Below, in pieces: positions 14,853-23,606 of a stretch of 34,539 bases of DNA (position 1 is its first letter; the number at the start of each line of letters is the position of its first letter). Below the pieces are notes generated by a model. That model saw only the letters and a list, made by a program, of their open reading frames with translations, searched no databases and was not told where the DNA came from. The stretch is from assembly GCF_024158605.1 (NCBI RefSeq), contig NZ_JAMZGM010000039.1, forward strand, positions 1 to 34,539, in the 5' to 3' direction. The stretch is from Sebaldella sp. S0638 (lineage in GTDB: Bacteria; Fusobacteriota; Fusobacteriia; Fusobacteriales; Leptotrichiaceae). Both the position numbers and the translations under genes were made by a program.

Positions 14853-15416
14853 ATGTATCACATAAAAGACAGTGAATTTATAAGAGGAAAAGTCCCTATG
14901 ACAAAAGAGGAAGTAAGGGCTGTAAGTATAGCAAAGCTGGATATGAAAGATACTGATATCTGTCTGGATATAGGCGCGGGGACTGGCTCTGTATCTATAG
15001 AAATGGCACGTTTTGCCTCTAAGGGCAGAGTCTATGCCATAGAAGAAAAGCAGGAAGCAGTGGATTTGATAAAAGAAAATATGAAAAAATTTCATATTTC
15101 CAATATTGAAATTATAGAGGGCAAAGCTCCGGAAGTTCTGAATAAAGTAAACGCGGATAAGATATTTATAGGCGGTTCCGGGGGAAATCTAAACGAGATA
15201 ATAAGATATTCATATGAATACTTAAATATAGACGGGAAAATTGTTTTGAATTTTATTGTTTTGGAAAATATTTTTACTGCATTGGAAAGCTTGAAAAAAA
15301 CAGGATTCAAAAATATAGAAATAACCCAGATGATGATAAGCAGAAATAAAACAATAAAAGATTTTAATATGATGGTTGCGGAAAATCCGATATATATCAT
15401 TTCAGCAGAAAGGTGA
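14853..15416 (+). CDS. cbiT: Cobalt-precorrin-6B C15-methyltransferase (decarboxylating)
   Basis: CbiT methylates C-15 and removes the C-12 acetate carboxyl group. At 187 residues it matches the stand-alone form. It has a Rossmann-type methyltransferase fold, unlike the other ring methylases: motif I is CLDIGAGTGSVSIEMARF, with AIEEKQEA after it. MTKEEVRAVSIAKL near the N-terminus and KIFIGGSGGNLNEII are family landmarks. The ATG follows TTAGGAGAGAA. Confidence 0.93.
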   Translation: MYHIKDSEFIRGKVPMTKEEVRAVSIAKLDMKDTDICLDIGAGTGSVSIEMARFASKGRVYAIEEKQEAVDLIKENMKKFHISNIEIIEGKAPEVLNKVNADKIFIGGSGGNLNEIIRYSYEYLNIDGKIVLNFIVLENIFTALESLKKTGFKNIEITQMMISRNKTIKDFNMMVAENPIYIISAER

Positions 15417-15420
15417 TAAA

Positions 15421-16137
15421 ATGAAGGGAAAATTTTACGGAGTGGGTGTAGGTGTAGGCGATGAAGAAGAACTTACATTAAAAGCAGTGAGAATATTGAA
15501 AAGTGCTGATGTTCTCGTATTGCCCGAAGCTAAAAAAAATGAAGGAAGTACAGCATTTGAAATAGTAAAGGAACATATCAGGGAAAATACAGAGAAACTT
15601 TTTCTGGAATTTCCTATGCTTGAGGATATAAAGGAAAAAGAAAAAAGCAGAAAGAAAAATGCTGATATAATCAAGGAAGAGCTGGAAAACGGAAAGAATG
15701 TAGTTTTTTTGACAATCGGCGACCCTATGGTTTTTAGCACTTATACATATATTCTGGAATATCTTGAAGAAACTGACAGAGTGGAAACAGTTCCGGGAAT
15801 AACTTCATTCGGGAGTATGGCTTCAAGACTGAATATACCCCTTGTAATAGGTGATGAGGATCTTAAAATAGTATCATTAAATAAAAATACCGATATTTAT
15901 AAGGAAATAGAGAATAATACCAATGTTGTTTTTATGAAATTAAGCAGGAATTTTGAAAGGCTGAAAAAAGCACTGGAAGATACAGGGAATATTGAAAATT
16001 CCATATTAATATCAAATTGTGGGAAAGAAAACGAGGAAATAATAACAGATGTAGCAAAGGCTGAAAAAATCCATTATTTTTCCACTTTAATATTAAAAAA
16101 AGGAGGACTGAAAAAGTGGAGAAAGTTTATTTTATAG
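15421..16137 (+). CDS. cbiL: Cobalt-precorrin-2 C20-methyltransferase
   Basis: CbiL adds a methyl group at C-20 of cobalt-factor II. This 238-residue tetrapyrrole methylase starts at ATG 15421 after AAAGGTGATAAA. The N-terminal glycine loop reads GVGVGVGDEEELTLKA; the family usually has GxGPGDPELLT, so both prolines are replaced here. The second segment FLTIGDPMVFSTYTYI and VPGITSFGSMASRLNIPL are normal. The substitution lies in a surface turn and probably does not remove activity, but it is unusual. The 3' end overlaps cbiF by 22 bp. Confidence 0.9.
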   Translation: MKGKFYGVGVGVGDEEELTLKAVRILKSADVLVLPEAKKNEGSTAFEIVKEHIRENTEKLFLEFPMLEDIKEKEKSRKKNADIIKEELENGKNVVFLTIGDPMVFSTYTYILEYLEETDRVETVPGITSFGSMASRLNIPLVIGDEDLKIVSLNKNTDIYKEIENNTNVVFMKLSRNFERLKKALEDTGNIENSILISNCGKENEEIITDVAKAEKIHYFSTLILKKGGLKKWRKFIL

Positions 16138-16877
16138 GTGCAGGGCCGGGAGATCCTGATCTGATTACCGTAAAAGGAAAGAAAATAGTAGAGAAAGCGG
16201 ATATAATAATTTATGCCGGTTCACTGGTAAATAAAGATATTATTGCCTGTCATAAGGATGGTGCCGAAATCTATAATTCAGCGGTGATGAACCTTGACGA
16301 AGTTATGGAGGTAACTGTAAACGGGATAAAAGATAATAAAACAGTAGCAAGAGTGCATACAGGAGATCCGAGTATTTACGGTGCAATAAGAGAACAGATG
16401 GATATTCTTGACGAACACGGGATAGAATATGAGGTAATTCCCGGAGTCAGCTCATTTGTAGCATCGGCTGCGGCAATAAAAAAGGAATTTACACTTCCTG
16501 ATGTAAGTCAGACTGTAATTTGTACAAGGCTCGAAGGGAGAACCCCTGTTCCAGAAGGGGAAAGTCTTGAATCACTTGCGAGTCATAAGGCTTCAATGGC
16601 AATATTTTTATCTGTTCAGATGATAGACAGTGTGGTGGAAAGACTAAGTAAGTATTATGAGAAGGAAACACCTGTAGCTGTGATACAAAAAGCAACATGG
16701 CCTGATCAGAAAATAGTAAACGGCACATTGGAAAATATAGCAGAGCTTGTAAAAAAGGAAAATATAACAAAAACTGCACAGATTCTCGTAGGATGGTTTA
16801 TGGGAGACAAGTATTCCAAATCAAAGCTATATGATAAAAGTTTTACACATGAGTATAGAAAGGGAAGCGGTGAATGA
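16116..16877 (+). CDS. cbiF: Cobalt-precorrin-4 C11-methyltransferase
   Basis: CbiF methylates C-11. The 253-residue protein shows GAGPGDPDLITVKG, the specific YAGSLVNKD segment, HTGDPSIYGAIREQMDIL and IPGVSSFVASAAA, all strongly matching the CbiF/CobM group. Translation begins at GTG 16116, with AGGAGG 9 bp upstream and inside the end of cbiL. It overlaps cbiG by 4 bp (ATGA). Confidence 0.95.
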   Translation: MEKVYFIGAGPGDPDLITVKGKKIVEKADIIIYAGSLVNKDIIACHKDGAEIYNSAVMNLDEVMEVTVNGIKDNKTVARVHTGDPSIYGAIREQMDILDEHGIEYEVIPGVSSFVASAAAIKKEFTLPDVSQTVICTRLEGRTPVPEGESLESLASHKASMAIFLSVQMIDSVVERLSKYYEKETPVAVIQKATWPDQKIVNGTLENIAELVKKENITKTAQILVGWFMGDKYSKSKLYDKSFTHEYRKGSGE

Positions 16878-17887
16878 AAACAGCTGTTTATTGTGTAAGT
16901 AAAAATGCCCTGAAACTGGCTGAAATAATAAAGACAGATAAAAGGTACAATACAGACCTGTATATATCCAAACGTATATCAGAGTATGCAGAAAATCTGG
17001 ATTGTATAGTAATGCAGGGAACATTGAAAGAGACAGTAAATGAAACATTTAATGTATATGATCTGCATGTATTTATTACCGCAGCAGGAATAGCAGTAAG
17101 GGTAATAGACGGTCTTCCGGATTCCAAGGACAAAGATCCGGCAATAGTGGTAGCTGATGAACAGGGGAATTTTGTTATTTCTTTGTTATCAGGACATCTT
17201 GGAGGAGCCAATGAGGAATGCCGGTATCTTGCGGGAATTTTGGGGAGCATTCCGGTAATTACCACTGCTTCTGATGCAGGGGGTAAGATAGCTGTGGATA
17301 CTTTATCGCAGAAGCTGGATGCCGGACTTGCGGATTTAGAAGGGGCTAAAAAGGTCACTGCACTAATAGTGAACGGAGAAAAGGTGAAGCTTATACTGCC
17401 TGAAAATATAACGCAGAAAGATGAGAATGTTTCCGGGGCAATTATAGTATCGAATAGAAAAAATATAGAGATAAGCAAGATTATTCCAAAAAATATTATC
17501 CTTGGAGTCGGCTGTAAAAAAGATACCGAAAAAGCAGAAATATTGCATGCTGTGAATGATGCACTGGAGAAATATAATCTGGAACCCGGCTCTGTGAAAA
17601 AAGGAGCTTCTGCATGGCTGAAAAAAGATGAAAAAGGACTTTTGGAAGCTTTTAGCGAACTGGGGAAGGAACTGGTGTTTTTTTCAAAGGAAGAGATACT
17701 CGAACTGGAAGGGAAAATACACAAAGAATCAGAATTCGTAAAGGCGCAGACTGGGGTGAGTGCGGTATCAGAGCCGTGTGCTTATCTGGCCTCAGGAAAA
17801 AACGGGAAATTTATAGCGGAAAAGCTGATTTATAAAGGGATAACAATATCAATATATGAAGAAGCTTATGGTGCAGAAGAAATATAA
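16874..17887 (+). CDS. cbiG: Cobalt-precorrin-5A hydrolase
   Basis: CbiG opens the delta-lactone of cobalt-precorrin-5A and releases the C-20/methyl fragment as acetaldehyde, a step specific to the anaerobic route. The 337-residue protein has an N-terminal domain, the central segment FITAAGIAVRVIDGLPDSKD..., then VISLLSGHLGGANE, and a C-terminal CobE-like domain with LGVGCKKDTEKAEI and SEPCAYLASG. It follows cbiF with a 4-bp overlap and precedes cbiH, the usual order. Confidence 0.93.
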   Translation: MKTAVYCVSKNALKLAEIIKTDKRYNTDLYISKRISEYAENLDCIVMQGTLKETVNETFNVYDLHVFITAAGIAVRVIDGLPDSKDKDPAIVVADEQGNFVISLLSGHLGGANEECRYLAGILGSIPVITTASDAGGKIAVDTLSQKLDAGLADLEGAKKVTALIVNGEKVKLILPENITQKDENVSGAIIVSNRKNIEISKIIPKNIILGVGCKKDTEKAEILHAVNDALEKYNLEPGSVKKGASAWLKKDEKGLLEAFSELGKELVFFSKEEILELEGKIHKESEFVKAQTGVSAVSEPCAYLASGKNGKFIAEKLIYKGITISIYEEAYGAEEI

Positions 17888-17935
17888 AATAAGAAGAAAA
17901 ATGCCGAAAGGAATAAAAGCGGAGGTAATAAAAGA

Positions 17936-18658
17936 ATGGCAAAAATTTATGTAGTAGGAATAGGTCCGGGAAAAAAAGGGGACATGACTTTCAGAGCATA
18001 TGACGCTCTTGAAAAAAGCGATGTTATTATAGGATATAAAACTTATATTGATTTGATAAAAGAATACTTTCCCGAAAAGGAACTTATCTCTTCACCAATG
18101 AAAAAAGAAGTGGACAGATGCCGTGAAGTAGTGGAAATAGCCGAAAGCGGGAAAACCGTGAGTCTTATAAGCAGCGGCGATGCCGGAATATATGGTATGG
18201 CAGGAATAATGCTGGAAATAGTGCCAGAGGAGATAGAAACAGAAATAATTCCGGGGGTAACAGCTTCCAACGCGGCAGCGGCCACAGCAGGAGCTCCGCT
18301 TATGCATGACTATGCTACAATAAGTTTGAGTGATCTGCTGACTGACTGGGACTTGATAAAAAAGAGAGTGGAACTGGCAAGTCAGGGAGACTTTGTAATA
18401 AGTCTGTATAATCCTAGAAGTAAGGGAAGAGTAACACAGATAGAAGAAGCGGCAGAAATAATGCTGAAATATAAATCAGCTGAAACTCCTGTGGCAATAG
18501 TAAGAAATGCAGGAAGAGAAGATGAAAAAGTAACAGCGGCAACTCTGGGAACTATGTTTGATCATGAAATAGATATGCTTACTGTGATAATCGTAGGTAA
18601 TTCAAAAACATTTATGAGAAACGGGAAAATAATAACTCCGAGAGGGTATAAATATTAA
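17936..18658 (+). CDS. cbiH: Cobalt-factor III / precorrin-3B C17-methyltransferase
   Basis: CbiH methylates C-17 and drives ring contraction. The 240-residue tetrapyrrole methylase shows GIGPGKKGDMTFRAYDALEKSD, IIGYKTYIDLI, ISSGDAGIYGMAG, IPGVTASNAAAATAGAPL, LSDLLTDW and SLYNPRSKGR, the CbiH/CobJ set. It has no ferredoxin-like C-terminal extension. The start is ATG 17936 with GGAGGT upstream. A small 8-bp hairpin (18678-18703) separates it from cobU. Confidence 0.94.
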   Translation: MAKIYVVGIGPGKKGDMTFRAYDALEKSDVIIGYKTYIDLIKEYFPEKELISSPMKKEVDRCREVVEIAESGKTVSLISSGDAGIYGMAGIMLEIVPEEIETEIIPGVTASNAAAATAGAPLMHDYATISLSDLLTDWDLIKKRVELASQGDFVISLYNPRSKGRVTQIEEAAEIMLKYKSAETPVAIVRNAGREDEKVTAATLGTMFDHEIDMLTVIIVGNSKTFMRNGKIITPRGYKY

Positions 18659-18733
18659 TTCTGGGTTGTTTGGAATATGGATAATGAGAAATATTATTAT
18701 CCAGGAAAATTAAAGTTTATGTGAGAGGTTTTT

Positions 18734-19288
18734 ATGGGAATTATATTTATAACAGGCGGCGCTAAAAGCGGAAAAAGCAAATTTGCCGAAAGTCTGGCTT
18801 TTAAAAGGGAGAAAAGAGTGTATCTGGCAACTTCTGTTATTTGGGACAATGAAATGAAAAACAGGGTGGCAAAGCACAGGTTACAGAGAGGTGAAGACTG
18901 GGTTACCATAGAAGCTTATAAAGATATTGATAAGGCACTGGAAGGTACTATAGATGATGCAGATGTTATTTTACTGGACTGTCTTACGAATATGATCAGC
19001 AATATTATGTTTGAGGAATATGACGGAGATTGGGAAAATATACCTGATGATATTCCGGGAAAAATAGAAAAAGCTGTCTTGGAAGAGGTAAATAAGATTC
19101 TTGATTTTAATAAAATATATATGGGCGATATTATTATAGTTTCAAATGAAGTGGGATTGGGACTGGTTCCTGAAAATCCGCTCGGGAGATATTTCAGAGA
19201 TATTGCCGGGAGCATGAATCAGATTATTGCCGCTGAATCAGATGCGGTATACATGGTAGTTTCGGGGATTCCGGTAAAAATAAAATAA
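18734..19288 (+). CDS. cobU: Adenosylcobinamide kinase / adenosylcobinamide-phosphate guanylyltransferase
   Basis: CobU phosphorylates adenosylcobinamide and then transfers GMP to give adenosylcobinamide-GDP, the substrate of CobS. The 184-residue protein has the P-loop GGAKSGKS (residues 8-15), YLATS, the guanylylated histidine at residue 49 in KHRLQRGEDWVTIE, LLDCLTNMISN and SNEVGLGLVPENPLGRYFRDIAG. The start is ATG 18734 after GAGAGG. Its partner cobS lies in the separate minus-strand operon at 3982-4710. Confidence 0.95.
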   Translation: MGIIFITGGAKSGKSKFAESLAFKREKRVYLATSVIWDNEMKNRVAKHRLQRGEDWVTIEAYKDIDKALEGTIDDADVILLDCLTNMISNIMFEEYDGDWENIPDDIPGKIEKAVLEEVNKILDFNKIYMGDIIIVSNEVGLGLVPENPLGRYFRDIAGSMNQIIAAESDAVYMVVSGIPVKIK

Positions 19289-19324
19289 TTAAGGACTAGA
19301 GACATGATAATAAATGAGAATAAA

Positions 19325-19336
19325 TATATATATATA
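19325..19336. repeat. (TA)6 dinucleotide tract at the beginning of a gene
   Basis: Six TA units follow ATG 19304, which has AAGGA 8 bp upstream. Reading from that ATG gives MIINENKYIYII and then TGA at 19340. With five or eight TA units the frame would run straight into the downstream membrane-protein frame, which is already open from 19324. This is the form of a slipped-strand phase-variation tract, although six units is short. Confidence 0.5.
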
Positions 19337-19395
19337 ATCTGAAAGATTTTGAATATTTCAGGAAAAATATCAGACTGACATGTATTTCAGATACT

Positions 19396-20016
19396 TTGAA
19401 AAGGCTGTTTCGGGTAATGGCAGTTACATTTTTGGTACTGTGGTTTGTTTTTACAATACTGGATATTATTTTCGGTATTTATGGCGGGGAATTATATGCT
19501 TTATTGGGAAATAGGAAAGTTTTGGGGATATTTGCAGGAATAGCATTATTTTTTATAATTGTGATATTAATTTTAAGTGTATACTCAAAAAAATCACTGG
19601 ACATTAAGTATCGTAAAGTACACAATCTTTATTTAGCGAAACCTGCTGTTTACAAAATAAGAAAAATATACAGAAGAAAAAGAAACGCACTGTGTATACT
19701 TGCAGAACTTTCACAGGAGCAGGAATATCTCGAAAAAAAACTGATGAAATTATTTTATGAAAATAAAAAAGCAGAAAAAACTGCATATCATTTTTTGGCT
19801 GTAGACCATGGGAAAAAAGAAACACAGAAAAGGGAAAGTTTTAAAAAGCGGATAATTTCATACGACAGGGAACTGGAAAATTATTTTTTCAGCTTCGAAA
19901 GATTCAGGAATGACAATGAGGAAGATGATTTTGCATATTACATAGATATTAACGGATTTAATATAAAAATAAACAATAAAAAGGTAGCAGTAATGGCTGA
20001 AATAATTTTGTTCTGA
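19396..20016 (+). CDS. Hypothetical membrane protein, N-terminus out of frame
   Basis: The in-frame product from TTG 19396 is 206 residues: two transmembrane segments (about residues 8-28 and 42-62), then a long basic cytosolic or peripheral helical region (YKIRKIYRRKRNALCILAELSQ) and a C-terminal strand-rich tail. There is no ribosome-binding site at 19396 or at ATG 19417. The frame is open back to 19324 and reads plausibly as NLKDFEYFRKNIRLTC before residue 1. ATG 19304 has a proper site but is shifted by the (TA)6 tract; losing one TA would give a continuous 236-residue protein. It lies between cobU and cbiP yet resembles no cobalamin enzyme. I cannot name the family. Confidence 0.55.
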   Translation: MKRLFRVMAVTFLVLWFVFTILDIIFGIYGGELYALLGNRKVLGIFAGIALFFIIVILILSVYSKKSLDIKYRKVHNLYLAKPAVYKIRKIYRRKRNALCILAELSQEQEYLEKKLMKLFYENKKAEKTAYHFLAVDHGKKETQKRESFKKRIISYDRELENYFFSFERFRNDNEEDDFAYYIDINGFNIKINNKKVAVMAEIILF

Positions 20017-20075
20017 TACATTATCCGGAATTAAGTAATCTGACTCCGGAAGAATGTATCAAGGAAGGGGAAAAG

Positions 20076-21560
20076 GTGAAACATAAAAATATAATGATAC
20101 TGGGAACAGGATCAAATGTAGGGAAAAGTGTAATAACAGCTGGTTTATGCAGAATATTCATGCAGGATGGCTATAAAACATCCCCTTTCAAATCACAGAA
20201 TATGGCGCTGAATTCTTTTATTACAAAAGACGGCAAAGAAATGGGAAGAGCTCAGGTAGTACAGGCAGAAGCTGCGGGAATAGAACCGGAAGTATTTATG
20301 AATCCTATTCTGCTGAAGCCTACTACAGACAGAAAGTCACAGGTGATAGTAAACGGAAGAGTTCTCCAAAATATGGATGCCCGTGATTACTTCGCTTTTA
20401 AGCATAATCTCAAGGATGAAATAATGAAAGCCTATAATTATATAAGGGAAAACTTTGAAATATCAGTACTTGAAGGAGCAGGAAGCCCGGCAGAAATAAA
20501 CCTGAAAGAAGATGACATAGTGAATACCGGAATGGCAGAAATGGCAGATGCGCCTGTGGTTCTAGTGGGGGATATTGACAGGGGCGGAGTATTTGCCTCG
20601 ATTTACGGTACTGTAATGCTTCTAGAAGAAAGTGAACGAAAGAGAATAAAAGGAATTATAATAAACAAATTCAGAGGAGATGTTTCCCTTTTGGAACCGG
20701 GGATAAAAATGCTGGAAGACTTGATTAATATACCTGTTTTGGGAGTTTTGCCTTATGTAAAGCTGGAAATAGAAGAAGAGGACAGCCTTGGGATAAAAAA
20801 TTTCAATGTAAAAAGAGATGGAAAGATAAATATTTCTGTAATAAAATTAAAGCATATATCTAATTTCACTGATATAAATGCCCTTGATCAATACAGCGAC
20901 CTGAATATCAAATATGTAACAAAGGCTTCTGAGCTTGGAGACGAAGATATGATTATTATTCCGGGGTCTAAAAATACTATTGAGGATATGAAAGATCTGT
21001 CAGATAAAGGAATAAGCGAAAGAATAGCAAGAGCTGCGAAACAGGGTACTGTGATATTTGGTATATGCGGAGGATTCCAGATTCTCGGGACTAAAATCAC
21101 TGATCCGTATAACATAGAGTCAAGTATAGGCGAAATACCTGGTCTTGGTCTCTTGGATATAGAAACTGTTATGCTAAGAGAGAAAACAACAACACAGTAT
21201 ACTGATAAATTATCACGCACAGGGGGAATTCTCGCCGGTGGTAATGGGCTGGAAATAAGCGGATATGAGATTCATCAGGGAATAAGTACCGGAAGCAGAA
21301 AAATTATTCTTGGTACTCCGGAAGATATAAAAGGTGCAGTGAGAGAAAATATAATAGGGACTTATGTTCACGGCATTTTTGATAACGGGGATTTTACAGG
21401 ATTTTTATTAAATAAAATCAGAGAAATGAAAGGTCTGGATAAGGTAGAGGAATATTTTGATTTTCAGGAGTTCAAAGAGCAGGAATATAATAAACTTGCT
21501 GATGTAATACGTCAGAATCTGGATATTGAAAAAATTTACAAAATAATGGAAGGTGAGTAA
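20076..21560 (+). CDS. cbiP: Cobyric acid synthase
   Basis: CbiP amidates the b, d, e and g side chains of adenosylcobyrinate a,c-diamide with glutamine and ATP. The 494-residue protein has the N-terminal ATP domain (LGTGSNVGKSVITAGLCRIF, SPFKSQNMALNSF, PILLKPTTDRKSQVIVNG) and the C-terminal glutamine amidotransferase domain with Cys331 in FGICGGFQILG and histidine in GTYVHGIFDN. Translation starts at GTG 20076, with AAGGAAGGGG just upstream. The frame is open for 25 codons before the GTG, but conservation begins at KNIMILGTGS. Confidence 0.95.
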   Translation: MKHKNIMILGTGSNVGKSVITAGLCRIFMQDGYKTSPFKSQNMALNSFITKDGKEMGRAQVVQAEAAGIEPEVFMNPILLKPTTDRKSQVIVNGRVLQNMDARDYFAFKHNLKDEIMKAYNYIRENFEISVLEGAGSPAEINLKEDDIVNTGMAEMADAPVVLVGDIDRGGVFASIYGTVMLLEESERKRIKGIIINKFRGDVSLLEPGIKMLEDLINIPVLGVLPYVKLEIEEEDSLGIKNFNVKRDGKINISVIKLKHISNFTDINALDQYSDLNIKYVTKASELGDEDMIIIPGSKNTIEDMKDLSDKGISERIARAAKQGTVIFGICGGFQILGTKITDPYNIESSIGEIPGLGLLDIETVMLREKTTTQYTDKLSRTGGILAGGNGLEISGYEIHQGISTGSRKIILGTPEDIKGAVRENIIGTYVHGIFDNGDFTGFLLNKIREMKGLDKVEEYFDFQEFKEQEYNKLADVIRQNLDIEKIYKIMEGE

Positions 21561-21562
21561 AC

Positions 21563-22489
21563 TTGGTATTTATTCTGAAAATATACATTGCATATATTCT
21601 GGATCTTATATTCGGTGATCCTTACGTAATTCCGCATCCTGTTCAGGCAATAGGAAAGCTGATAAGTTTTCTTGAAAAACGGCTGATTGGATTTTCAAAT
21701 AAAAAATTTTTTGGAATGATTCTGAATCTCACAGTTTTAGCAGTAACATTTATTGTGTGTTATTTTCTGCAAAAGTTTGTTATTGTGGAAATATATCTTA
21801 TGTATACTGTGTTTTCGGTTAAATGTCTGGGAGATGAAGGAAGAAAAGTGTACAAAATATTAAAAGATGGAAATCTTACAAAAGCAAGAAAAGAACTCTC
21901 ATATCTCGTATCAAGAGATACAGAAAGTCTTGAAAAAAATGATATAATAAGAAGTACAATGGAAACAATTTCTGAAAATACTGTAGATGGTGTAATAGCG
22001 CCGATGATTTATATGTTTATAGGCGGGCTGCCGCTGGCAATGGTATATAAGGCAATAAATACCATGGATTCCATGCTGGGTTATAAAAATGAGAAATACA
22101 GAGAATTCGGGTGTTTCTCGGCGAAGCTGGATGATGCGGCTAATTTTATTCCTGCGAGGATTACCGGAGGACTGCTTATTCCGCTATCATGTTTCTTTCT
22201 AAGGTATGATTATAAAAGTGCATGGAGGATATTTTTCAGAGACAGAAAAAATCATGCCAGTCCTAACTCTGCACATCCTGAAGCAGCAGTAGCAGGCGCT
22301 TTGGGAATACAGTTCGGAGGGAGAACGTCTTATTTTGGAAAGGAATACGATAAACCGGTGATCGGGGACAAAAAAAGGGAATTTCAGACAGAGGACATAA
22401 AAAAGAATATAAAGATATTGTATGTAAGCAGTTTTCTGGGGCTGATTATTTGTTCAGCAGTATATGCAGCTGTTTTGAAAATATTTTAG
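21563..22489 (+). CDS. cbiB: Adenosylcobinamide-phosphate synthase
   Basis: CbiB is an inner-membrane enzyme that attaches aminopropanol phosphate to adenosylcobyric acid. The 308-residue protein shows the N-terminal DLIFGDPYVIPHPVQAIGKL, the STMETISENTVDGVIAPM loop, INTMDSMLGYKNEKYREFG and the segment HPEAAVAGALGIQFGG. It starts at TTG 21563 (MVFILKIYIAYIL...), 2 bp after the cbiP stop, with GGAAGGTGAG upstream. Its substrate is produced by cobD, the next gene. Confidence 0.94.
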   Translation: MVFILKIYIAYILDLIFGDPYVIPHPVQAIGKLISFLEKRLIGFSNKKFFGMILNLTVLAVTFIVCYFLQKFVIVEIYLMYTVFSVKCLGDEGRKVYKILKDGNLTKARKELSYLVSRDTESLEKNDIIRSTMETISENTVDGVIAPMIYMFIGGLPLAMVYKAINTMDSMLGYKNEKYREFGCFSAKLDDAANFIPARITGGLLIPLSCFFLRYDYKSAWRIFFRDRKNHASPNSAHPEAAVAGALGIQFGGRTSYFGKEYDKPVIGDKKREFQTEDIKKNIKILYVSSFLGLIICSAVYAAVLKIF

Positions 22490-22511
22490 GTTATTACAAA
22501 AGGAGAAATAA

Positions 22512-23606
22512 ATGGATTTACACGGCGGAAATATATATAAGATTTTTAGGGAAAAAGAAGTGGATAAAATACTGGATTACAGTTCGAATATTAATCCTTT
22601 CGGACTCCCGGAGAGCCTGAAAAAAGCAATAACAGAAAATATGGACATTTTGGAAAAATATCCTGATCCTGATTACTATGATTTGAGAAAAACTATCGCG
22701 GAATATAACGGGACTGGAATAGATAATGTTTTAGCGGGAAATGGCGCTACAGAACTTATATTTTTATATATGAAAGCTGTGAAACCTGAAAAGGCGCTTA
22801 TCTTATCTCCGACTTTTGCAGAATATGAAAGAGGGATAAAGTCAGCAGCACCTCAATGTGAAATTACTTATTTTCATTTGAAGGAGACAGAAGATTTTCA
22901 GCCTGATATGGAAAGACTGAAAGATGAATTACAAAAAGGCTATGATCTGATAGTTCTTTGTAATCCTAATAATCCCACAGGAAGATTCCTGCCAAAAGAA
23001 GAAATACGGGATTTGTTATCTGAATGTGATAAGTATGGTACAAGGCTTTTTGTGGATGAGGCATTTGTGGAATTCGTGGAAGGCGGTGTAAGCAGCAGTC
23101 TTGCCGGGGAGGATATTAATAAAAAAAACCTTTTTATAATAAGGGCATTAACAAAGTTCTTTGCTCTGCCGGGTCTTCGACTGGGGTATGCTTTGTTCTT
23201 TGACAGCAGCCTGAAAGAGATATTTGACAGTCTGAAAGAGCCGTGGAGTGTTAATGCATTTGCAGAACTTGCTGGAAAAACGCTGTTTTCAAATACTGAG
23301 TATATAGAAAAAACTGAAAACTGGATAAAAGAAGAAAAGAAATATATGTTTAATGAACTTAGTAAAATAAAAAATATAAAAGTATATAAGACAGAAACTA
23401 ATTTTATTTTATTGAAAATGTATAATGAAAGTGCTTCACATGTAAGGGGCGAAATGCTGAAAAAAGGTGTACTTATAAGGGATGCGTCAAATTTCACCTA
23501 TCTTGATGAAACATTTATAAGACTTGCAGTGAAAGACAGGGAAAATAACAATATTGTAATAAAAAAATTAGATGAAGTCATTAATGGAGATAATGAGAAT
23601 GAATAG
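22512..23606 (+). CDS. cobD: Threonine-phosphate decarboxylase
   Basis: This PLP enzyme of aminotransferase fold type I (364 residues) decarboxylates L-threonine O-3-phosphate to (R)-1-amino-2-propanol phosphate, the linker used by CbiB. The N-terminal HGGNIYKI and LDYSSNINPFGLP are typical of CobD; NPNNPTG, VDEAFVEF and the PLP lysine 215 in RALTKFFALPGLRLGYAL are visible. By sequence alone it resembles histidinol-phosphate aminotransferase, but its position after cbiB decides the call. A threonine kinase (PduX type) to make its substrate is not in the window. Confidence 0.9.
   Translation: MDLHGGNIYKIFREKEVDKILDYSSNINPFGLPESLKKAITENMDILEKYPDPDYYDLRKTIAEYNGTGIDNVLAGNGATELIFLYMKAVKPEKALILSPTFAEYERGIKSAAPQCEITYFHLKETEDFQPDMERLKDELQKGYDLIVLCNPNNPTGRFLPKEEIRDLLSECDKYGTRLFVDEAFVEFVEGGVSSSLAGEDINKKNLFIIRALTKFFALPGLRLGYALFFDSSLKEIFDSLKEPWSVNAFAELAGKTLFSNTEYIEKTENWIKEEKKYMFNELSKIKNIKVYKTETNFILLKMYNESASHVRGEMLKKGVLIRDASNFTYLDETFIRLAVKDRENNNIVIKKLDEVINGDNENE

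Noticed and set aside
16888-17724. Long open frame on the minus strand opposite cbiG (278 codons)
   Set aside because: It is a Ser/Phe/Ile-rich shadow caused by codon bias on the coding strand, with no motifs or ribosome-binding site; cbiG is certain.
18678-18703. 8-bp hairpin TGGATAAT/ATTATCCA between cbiH and cobU considered as a terminator
   Set aside because: There is no T run, and the cobU ribosome-binding site follows closely; the genes belong to one pathway. At most a minor RNA hairpin.
20001-20075. Open frame of 25 codons (LIHYPELSNLTPEECIKEGEK) directly before the cbiP GTG
   Set aside because: It has no start codon with a ribosome-binding site, CbiP proteins begin at KNIMILGTGS, and the purine-rich end of the stretch is the ribosome-binding site for GTG 20076.
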